DNA of 21,051 bases from an uncultured Erysipelotrichales bacterium (GTDB lineage: Bacteria > Bacillota_I > Bacilli_A > Erysipelotrichales > Coprobacillaceae): assembly GCA_910579135.1 (NCBI GenBank), contig CAJTTM010000040.1, forward strand, positions 1 to 21,051, read 5' to 3'. The position numbers and the translations under genes were made by a program. Of this stretch, positions 15,574-21,051 are shown one piece after another (position 1 is the stretch's first letter; every line of letters starts with the position of its first letter). Below the pieces are notes generated by a model. It worked only from the letters and a program-made list of their open reading frames with translations. It was not told where the DNA came from and searched no databases.

Positions 15574-16312
15574 AGAGATAATTCATACAAATTATGACAA
15601 GCTTAATGAAAATGACTTTTATATTTGGCAATATATTTATCATCATAAAGAAGAATGCCAAAAAATGTCTATTCAACAATTAGCAAAAGCTTGTAATGTA
15701 TCACATTCTACTATTATTCGTTTTACTAAAAAGATTGGTTTAGATGGTTATAGTGAACTTAAATATTATCTGAAATGGAGTTTAAATAAAAAAAGTAAAT
15801 TTAGTCATCAGACTTTGAATAATGTTACAGATGAATTAAGAGAAACTGTTGATATGATGAAAAATAGAGATTTAGATAAAATTCTTCAATTAATCAATGA
15901 TGCAAAACATATTTATATTTATAGTACAGGTGATGTACAGCGTCATACTGCCAAAGAATTGAAAAGAGAATTTATTTATTGTAAAAAAACTATCTATGTT
16001 ATTGAAGGAGAAACAGAAATAGATAGTGTGCTTAGATATTCTACAAAAGATGATATTTTTATTCTTATTTCTTTTTCTGGTGATAATGAGATAGTTGTGA
16101 CTTTAGCAAAAGCATTGCAAGGAATGAAAATACCAACAATTGGTATAGCAATTGATAAAAAGAATCTTTTATCTCAATATGTTGATGAGTATATTGGTTT
16201 TAAGACAAGCACTTTTCAAACTGGTTATTTCAATAATGAATATTATTGTAGTGTACATTATTTTCTTATTGCTAATATGTTATTTTTAAGATATTTAGAA
16301 TATTGTTCTTAA
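15563..16312 (+). CDS. MurR/RpiR family transcriptional regulator, copy 2
   Basis: A 249-aa paralogue of the preceding gene with the same plan: HTH QQLAKACNVSHSTIIRFTKKIGLDGYSELKYYLK, then SIS domain (HIYIYSTGDVQRHTAKELKREF; IFILISFSGDNEIVVTLAKA). I choose GTG 15563: AGAGGAGG lies 6 nt upstream, and the product MTLEEIIHTNYDKLNENDFYIW then lines up with copy 1 (MRLEELVDKNYNLLSDNDVHIW). The ATG at 15536 would add nine residues unlike any RpiR start. It overlaps copy 1 by 11 bp, so they are translationally coupled. The pair probably arose by tandem duplication and may form heterodimers or split two regulatory tasks. Confidence 0.92.
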   Translation: MTLEEIIHTNYDKLNENDFYIWQYIYHHKEECQKMSIQQLAKACNVSHSTIIRFTKKIGLDGYSELKYYLKWSLNKKSKFSHQTLNNVTDELRETVDMMKNRDLDKILQLINDAKHIYIYSTGDVQRHTAKELKREFIYCKKTIYVIEGETEIDSVLRYSTKDDIFILISFSGDNEIVVTLAKALQGMKIPTIGIAIDKKNLLSQYVDEYIGFKTSTFQTGYFNNEYYCSVHYFLIANMLFLRYLEYCS

Positions 16313-16314
16313 GT

Positions 16315-16376
16315 AAAAAAGAGATTTCTTGTTCTACTGATAAATGATACAGTCATTTTTGAAATCTCTTATTTTT
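16315..16376 (+). terminator. Terminator of the RpiR operon
   Basis: AAGAGATTTC (16319-16328) pairs with GAAATCTCTT (16361-16370) across a 32-nt loop, followed by TTATTTTT. It lies 6 bp after the RpiR copy 2 stop. Confidence 0.65.
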
Positions 16377-16499
16377 AATTATCAATTATTAGTTCATAAA
16401 CTTTATTTTTTAACTTAATTTAATCACAAAAACTTATAGCATTTATTTACAATTATATACTAAAACTTACAAAACACCAAAAAATGATAGTGAATAAAA

Positions 16500-16534
16500 A
16501 AGAAGTATTAATAATTTGATAATTAATACCTCTT
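16500..16534 (-). terminator. Terminator of the beta-glucoside operon
   Basis: Thirteen-bp arms (16500-16512, 16522-16534, one G-U pair) and a 9-nt loop are followed by a minus-strand T-run. It lies about 75 bp after the GH1 stop. Confidence 0.7.
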
Positions 16535-16610
16535 ATTTTAATATTAAATTAATATATACTATTTTATCTATGTTAATTTATTTTGAGTTATAAAAGGGAG
16601 AAAATAAGAT

Positions 16611-18050
16611 TTATAACTCTTCACCATTTGTTTCAATAACTTTTTTATACCAATAGAATGAATCTTTTCTACTTCTTTCTAAAGTTCCATTACCATCATT
16701 ATCTTTATCCACATAAATAAAACCATATCTTTTATCCATTTCACCAGTAGACACACTAACTAAATCAATACATCCCCATGGTGTATATCCAAACAAATCA
16801 ACACCTTCAGCAACAGCATTTTTCATTTCTTTAATATGTTTAGCAATATAATCTATACGATAATTATCATGGATACTTCCATCTTTTTCTACTTTATCAA
16901 AGGCTCCCAATCCATTTTCACTAATTAAAATAGGAATATGATAACGATCATAAACATTAATTAAAGTCCAACGCAATCCTTCTGGATCAATTTGCCAATC
17001 CCATTCTGATGCAGCTAAATAAGGATTTTTTAATCCACCCATAATATTTCCATCTACTTTTTCTCGCGAATTGTCTGTACCAATACACACTGACATATAA
17101 TAGCTAAATGTATAATAATCAACAGTTCCTTCCTTCAATATCTGCTCATCTCCATCAAATATTTCAAAAGAAATATTATTTTCCTCAAAATAGTTCTTAA
17201 TATAATATGGATATTCACCGAAAACTTGGACATCTGAACAAAAGAGATTTCTTATTTTATCTTCTTTTTGAGCAAGAAGAATATCTTTAGGATTACAAGT
17301 TGCTGGATACGTTGTAATATAACAAATCATACAACCTACTTTGTAATCTTTTGATACTTCATGAGCTATTTTTACAGCTTTTGCACTGGCAACAAGTTGA
17401 TTATGTAAGGCTTGATAACGCATATTTGGTTCATCAACTTGATCTATAAAATATTCTGTCCCTTCATGTATAATTGCCCCATGATTCCAGTTACCTAACG
17501 GTCTTATTAATGAATTAATTTCATTAAAAGTAATCCAATATTTTACTAATCCTTTATAACGTTCAAACACAGTTCTGCTATAACTTTCGAAAAAGTTAAC
17601 AACTTCTCTAGAAGCCCATCCTTTATAATTTTTAGCTAAAGCCAATGGTGTTTCATTGTGCCATAATGTAACGATTGGTTCTATATTATATTTTCTTAAT
17701 TCTTTAAATAAATCTTCATAAAATTGTAGACCTTTTTCATTAGGAACTAATTCATCCCCGTTTGGGTAAATACGAGACCATGAAATAGATAAACGCAATG
17801 ATTTGAATCCCATTTCTGCAAATAATGCAATATCTTCTTTATATCTATGATAAAAGTCAATTGCTTCATGGTTTGGATAATATGCATCTGGATCCAATTC
17901 CAAAGTGATTCTTCTAGGAATATCCTTTGTTCCTGCTGTCATTGCATCTGCAACACTAGCCCCTCTACCATCAACATTCCAAGCACCTTCACATTGATTG
18001 GCAGCAATAGCTCCACCCCATAAAAAATTGGGTTTAAAAGTTTTCTTCAT
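16611..18050 (-). CDS. bglA: 6-phospho-beta-glucosidase, glycoside hydrolase family 1
   Basis: A 479-aa cytoplasmic GH1 enzyme of the BglA/AscB type, which cleaves PTS-imported beta-glucosides (cellobiose-6-P, arbutin-6-P, salicin-6-P). N-terminal FLWGGAIAANQCEGAW is the family opening. TFNEIN holds the acid/base Glu177, and ISENGLG holds the nucleophile Glu378. The loop at residues 432-442 (SVSTGEMDKRY) carries the Ser/Lys/Tyr set that binds the 6-phosphate, which separates these enzymes from plain beta-glucosidases. The start ATG 18050 has AAAGG upstream and lies 4 bp after the EIIBCA stop. It is the last gene of the licT-bglP-bglA operon. The gene symbol is by family convention. Confidence 0.94.
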   Translation of the reverse strand: MKKTFKPNFLWGGAIAANQCEGAWNVDGRGASVADAMTAGTKDIPRRITLELDPDAYYPNHEAIDFYHRYKEDIALFAEMGFKSLRLSISWSRIYPNGDELVPNEKGLQFYEDLFKELRKYNIEPIVTLWHNETPLALAKNYKGWASREVVNFFESYSRTVFERYKGLVKYWITFNEINSLIRPLGNWNHGAIIHEGTEYFIDQVDEPNMRYQALHNQLVASAKAVKIAHEVSKDYKVGCMICYITTYPATCNPKDILLAQKEDKIRNLFCSDVQVFGEYPYYIKNYFEENNISFEIFDGDEQILKEGTVDYYTFSYYMSVCIGTDNSREKVDGNIMGGLKNPYLAASEWDWQIDPEGLRWTLINVYDRYHIPILISENGLGAFDKVEKDGSIHDNYRIDYIAKHIKEMKNAVAEGVDLFGYTPWGCIDLVSVSTGEMDKRYGFIYVDKDNDGNGTLERSRKDSFYWYKKVIETNGEEL

Positions 18051-18054
18051 AAAT

Positions 18055-19881
18055 CTATCCTTTCTGTAACATCAATAATGGAACATTATTTTTTACTCTT
18101 TTTTCTTTATTTGTTGTAACTTCAGAAAAGTCTTTACTATTTGTAATAACCATAACAACAGTCGGATCTATTCCTTCCTTAACTAAACATTCATAATCAT
18201 AAGTACTAATAAGCTGCCCTTTTACAACATGATCACCAACTTCTACTTTTGTGTCAAAAGCTACACCTACATGTTTAACGCTATCTATTCCCATATGAAT
18301 AATAATTTCTTCACCATTATCACCAACGATTCCAATGGCATGTCCAGGTTTAAATACAGTTCTAATAATTCCACTAACTGGTGCATAAACATTTTTATCT
18401 TTTGGCATAACAGCAATTCCTTCTCCCATTGTGCCAGAAGAGAATACTTCATCATTAACTTCTGATAATGAAACAACATCACCAGTAATAGGAGCTTCAA
18501 CTACAATTGAACCACTTTGCTCTTTATCTTCTAATGCTATTTCAACATCTTCTTCAAATCCTAATAAATAGGCAGCGATTGCAGCCACAACGAAAGAAAT
18601 AGTAAATCCAATTGCTACATAAACAACATTCATTGGATTTTCTTCACTCATAAACATTGCTAATGTTACAAATGAAGGTCCCCCTATTGCATACGCCTGA
18701 CATTGGAAGAGTGCATTAAATGCACCACCACAAGCTCCACCAATCATTGCTGCAATAAAAGGTTTCTTGAGTCTTAGTGTAACCCCATAAATAGCTGGTT
18801 CAGAAATTCCCATTACCCCACCAAGACATGCACTTAATGCTACAGATTTAGTTCTAGGATCTTTAGATTTTAACATAACACCAAGACATGCTCCTGCTTG
18901 TCCACAGTTATTGTTTCCTGTGATAGGAGAGATTCTATTATAACCTAAACGAGCAATGTGATCCATTTGAATCGGAAGCATTCCATGTTGTAAACCTAAT
19001 ACTACGATAAGTGGTTGAAGTGCACCATAAATAATGCCTGCAAATATTCCACCTTGTTGAATTAGTGAATTAAGTACATTACTTAGGTTATTTCCAACGA
19101 ACTGTGCTGTAGGTCCTACTACCATTAATGTGATAGGAATAGCTATAAGCATAGTAATCATTGGTACAAAGACAATTTTAAGTGCCTTTGGCATAATTGA
19201 ATCAATAAATCTTTCTACATATGACATAAACCATACACCTAAAATAACAGGCAAGATTGTACCATTATAGGCAATCAAATTAATTGGAATCGATAAAAAG
19301 TGAACTGTTGATGTTCCATCGCTTATTAGATTCGTAAAATTTGGATGCATTAATGTTCCAGCTAAAGCAACTGCACAAAATGGATTACATTTAAATACTT
19401 TGGCTGATGAATAAGCTAAAGCCATAGGCATGAAATAGAATATCCCATCAGATAAGGTACTTAGTACAATATAAGTTTCACTTTCAGCACTTAATAATCC
19501 TGACATTTTCAAAACAACTAATAATGCTTTAATAAGACCTGATCCAGCAAGTGCAGGAACCAATGGATTAAAAATCGCAGAAATGTTATTTAAAATACGC
19601 TCTGAAAGTTTAATATCTGATTTTTGTTTTGATGTTCCATTAATAAAATCAACAAAATCGTTATAAACAGCATTAACTTCATTTCCAATAACCACTTGCA
19701 CTTGATTTCCTTTTAGGACAGCCCCTAATGTTCCATCAAGATTCTTTAATTTATTTAAGTCTACTTTTCCAGTATCTTGTACTTCAATTCTTAATCTTGT
19801 CATACAATGAGTTACTGAGACTACATTTGATTTGTTTCCTATATTTGAAACAATTGATTTACATAGTTTTTCATATTTCAT
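18055..19881 (-). CDS. bglP: PTS beta-glucoside EIIBCA permease
   Basis: A 608-aa single-chain PTS permease of the BglP/BglF type. EIIB lies first, with phospho-Cys26 (VTHCMTRLRIEV). EIIC follows (about residues 95-445) with ALAGSGLIKALL, GLQHGMLPI and GISEPAIYGV. A glucose-type EIIA is last (about 455-605) with His514 (GHAIGI) and phospho-His529 (IIIHMGIDSV). It imports and 6-phosphorylates beta-glucosides for the GH1 enzyme 4 bp downstream. AAGGAGGAG precedes ATG 19881. It follows a LicT antiterminator gene, which identifies the regulation. In many homologues the EIIC region reads GLHWG instead of GLQHG; this may reflect a substrate difference. Confidence 0.94.
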   Translation of the reverse strand: MKYEKLCKSIVSNIGNKSNVVSVTHCMTRLRIEVQDTGKVDLNKLKNLDGTLGAVLKGNQVQVVIGNEVNAVYNDFVDFINGTSKQKSDIKLSERILNNISAIFNPLVPALAGSGLIKALLVVLKMSGLLSAESETYIVLSTLSDGIFYFMPMALAYSSAKVFKCNPFCAVALAGTLMHPNFTNLISDGTSTVHFLSIPINLIAYNGTILPVILGVWFMSYVERFIDSIMPKALKIVFVPMITMLIAIPITLMVVGPTAQFVGNNLSNVLNSLIQQGGIFAGIIYGALQPLIVVLGLQHGMLPIQMDHIARLGYNRISPITGNNNCGQAGACLGVMLKSKDPRTKSVALSACLGGVMGISEPAIYGVTLRLKKPFIAAMIGGACGGAFNALFQCQAYAIGGPSFVTLAMFMSEENPMNVVYVAIGFTISFVVAAIAAYLLGFEEDVEIALEDKEQSGSIVVEAPITGDVVSLSEVNDEVFSSGTMGEGIAVMPKDKNVYAPVSGIIRTVFKPGHAIGIVGDNGEEIIIHMGIDSVKHVGVAFDTKVEVGDHVVKGQLISTYDYECLVKEGIDPTVVMVITNSKDFSEVTTNKEKRVKNNVPLLMLQKG

Positions 19882-19937
19882 TTTTTCTCCTCCTTTTTTA
19901 GGCTTTATTTTCTATTTCCTAGGGTAATAGATATATA

Positions 19938-19966
19938 AACATTTTAGTCTGCAGTTCTAAAACGTT
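19938..19966 (-). other. Hairpin between licT and bglP
   Basis: AACGTTTTAG and CTAAAATGTT on the minus-strand RNA pair over 10 bp (one G-U) around a 9-nt loop. No T-tail follows, and no clear LicT-target sequence is seen. It may regulate bglP translation or mRNA processing. Confidence 0.45.
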
Positions 19967-19977
19967 GCCTATCAACT

Positions 19978-20811
19978 TTATGTTGAATGTATTACTCTTT
20001 GAATATGAATAGTTAAATAGGTAATCTCTTCCTCAGAAACACGATATTCATATTCCTTTTCAATATATTTTTGTATAATCAATGAAACGCTATATGCCTT
20101 GTTATACTGATATCTCAAATCTTCTAATAAATTTCCTTCATTAAAGTATGTACTTTCCTTCGTAATAACTCTTTGAGCAAAAAACTTTAAATGATTAATC
20201 AGTCTAAAATAATCTAAACTTTCTTCATCTAAATCTATACTACATTGATACTCAATAATTTTTAAAATCTGATGAACGATTTTCATCATTTTTTCTATTG
20301 TGTTATCCTTCTGGTTTTCTAAAGCGTTGTTCATAATGTGCATAGCAATAAAAGCAGCTTCATCTTCTGTTAAACTAACATTCATTTTTGTATTAATGAG
20401 TTCAACAGCATATTGACCAATGGTAAATTCTTTATGATATAATCTTTTGATATCATATAACAATGCATTTGTTAGTATAATGCCTTTATGATAACGTTCT
20501 ATGGTAAATGAAATGTGATCAATCAAAATAAAAAGTAAATTAGGATTCATTTTTTTTCGTAAAACTGATTCTGTTTGTCTAAATATATTAGTAGTAAGTT
20601 CAAAATATTCAACTGGTGTATTTTCCAATGTATTGACAATTTGTTCTGACAATTGATTATTAGCTAGTATAAATTTTTGAGTTGAATCTTTAACAATAGC
20701 AGTTTGATTTAGTTTTTTCTTAAATCCTATTCCTGAATCAACCAATATTATTAGATTATTATTATATTCTGTTAAAACTGCATTATTATTTAATACTTTA
20801 GTTATCTTCAT
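19978..20811 (-). CDS. licT: LicT/BglG family transcription antiterminator
   Basis: A 277-aa RNA-binding antiterminator, the usual LicT length. Residues 1-55 are the CAT RNA-binding domain (MKITKVLNNNAVLTEYNNNL). Two PRDs follow, with all four regulatory His positions present: DHISFTIER, IAMHIMN, INHLKFFAQR and LTIHIQR. EIIBCA phosphorylates PRD1 when sugar is absent, and HPr activates PRD2. ATG 20811 starts at the CAT domain. The extra 18 residues possible from 20865 are encoded by the leader terminator and T-run, so that start is rejected. AGGGAG lies about 12 nt upstream. It is the first gene of the operon, with an antitermination leader of its own. Confidence 0.94.
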   Translation of the reverse strand: MKITKVLNNNAVLTEYNNNLIILVDSGIGFKKKLNQTAIVKDSTQKFILANNQLSEQIVNTLENTPVEYFELTTNIFRQTESVLRKKMNPNLLFILIDHISFTIERYHKGIILTNALLYDIKRLYHKEFTIGQYAVELINTKMNVSLTEDEAAFIAMHIMNNALENQKDNTIEKMMKIVHQILKIIEYQCSIDLDEESLDYFRLINHLKFFAQRVITKESTYFNEGNLLEDLRYQYNKAYSVSLIIQKYIEKEYEYRVSEEEITYLTIHIQRVIHST

Positions 20812-20840
20812 AAATATTTCAGTCTCCCTCTCAGTTTGAA

Positions 20841-20886
20841 TAAAAAAAGGCAAAAACATACTCATAAAATCGAGATATTTTTGCCT
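20841..20886 (-). terminator. Leader terminator upstream of licT
   Basis: On the minus strand AGGCAAAAA pairs with TTTTTGCCT around an inner stem-loop and is followed by seven Ts. It lies between the promoter and the LicT gene, so transcription must be antiterminated to reach the operon. Confidence 0.8.
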
Positions 20887-20905
20887 AATTTAATAGTTAC
20901 ATAAA
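20877..20905 (-). promoter_or_regulatory. LicT-type RNA antiterminator element (RAT-like)
   Basis: The minus-strand RNA has GTAACTA, six bases, then TAGGCAAAAAT. This resembles the LicT target (GTTACTG, spacer, CAGGCAAAAC), and its 3' end is the 5' arm of the leader terminator. Binding by LicT would stop the terminator from forming. Confidence 0.6.
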
Positions 20906-20932
20906 TATAAGTTATTACTTTTTACATAAAAT

Positions 20933-20961
20933 ATTATAAATTAATATAATTAAATTGTCAA
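20933..20961 (-). promoter_or_regulatory. Consensus promoter of the licT-bglP-bglA operon
   Basis: Perfect TTGACA (20956-20961) and perfect TATAAT (20933-20938) with a 17-bp spacer on the minus strand. Strong constitutive initiation with control at the leader fits antitermination. Confidence 0.85.
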
Positions 20962-21002
20962 CAAATGTATAAAAAATTTTTTTAGCATTTCTGATCCAAA
21001 TA

Positions 21003-21051
21003 TGATAATGTCTTAATGTACCAAGGTTGATAATGTCCCAACTTGTTGGGA
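21003..21051. repeat. TGATAATGTC repeats and short inverted repeat at the window edge
   Basis: TGATAATGTC occurs at 21003-21012 and 21028-21037, 25 bp apart. TCCCAA-CTTG-TTGGGA (21036-21051) forms a 6-bp inverted repeat at the last base. Such repeated ends occur in IS21-like elements, but no transposase is in view, so this is tentative. Confidence 0.3.

Noticed and set aside
20812..20865. N-terminal extension of LicT (MSMFLPFFIQ...)
   Set aside because: This stretch is the leader terminator and T-run; the CAT domain and normal length begin at ATG 20811.
1..21051. CRISPR arrays, tRNA or rRNA genes
   Set aside because: No regularly spaced direct repeats, cloverleaf sequences or rRNA-like conserved blocks were seen in any part of the window.

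Overview
This is an AT-rich window of tightly packed bacterial genes with strong Gram-positive ribosome sites (AGGAGG, AAGGAG types). PTS sugar loci, RpiR, LicT and PRD regulators and A/T-rich intrinsic terminators dominate. The protein sequences suggest a low-GC Bacillota, most likely a gut Erysipelotrichia-like organism (Coprobacillus/Thomasclavelia group). That placement is inference; the window has no rRNA or tRNA.

Layout. (1) 41-2773: a LysR regulator divergent from an MFS transporter whose 5' end is frameshifted, then a NimA-like flavin-binding split-barrel protein. (2) 2878-5606: an accessory, decaying segment. A four-gene operon of unrecognised small proteins (all minus) contains two intact genes (4490-4915, 3924-4466), one gene split by an in-frame TGA (3446-3937) and one with two nonsense codons and two frameshifts (2878-3449). 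Upstream lies a degraded AbiEi-type antitoxin (5117-5556) with a large inverted repeat at its promoter and no AbiEii toxin. (3) 5744-7535: a MATE exporter and an overlapping MarR regulator under a palindromic operator. (4) 7699-12704: a Lac/cellobiose-type PTS locus with EIIA, EIIC, a PRD activator, an unusual tandem EIIB-like protein and a ChbG/YdjC deacetylase. (5) 13241-16312: a GH4 6-phospho-alpha-glucosidase (GlvA/MalH type) divergent from two tandem RpiR paralogues, with a perfect 18-bp palindrome between them. (6) 16611-20961: a complete licT-bglP-bglA style beta-glucoside operon with a consensus promoter, an antiterminator-like element overlapping a terminator, and a terminator after the GH1 gene. 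(7) The right edge has repeated TGATAATGTC motifs and a short inverted repeat that may be the start of a mobile element.

How the genes work together. Regions 4-6 take up and phosphorylate disaccharides through PTS permeases, cleave the phosphorylated sugars inside the cell (GH4, GH1) or deacetylate them (ChbG), and sense sugar through PTS-dependent regulators (ManR/LicR-like activator, RpiR pair, LicT). Regions 1 and 3 are two exporter-plus-regulator pairs. Region 2 is the only part without a recognisable role. It is the best candidate for an undescribed system, perhaps immunity or defence genes, but the sequence alone does not prove a function.
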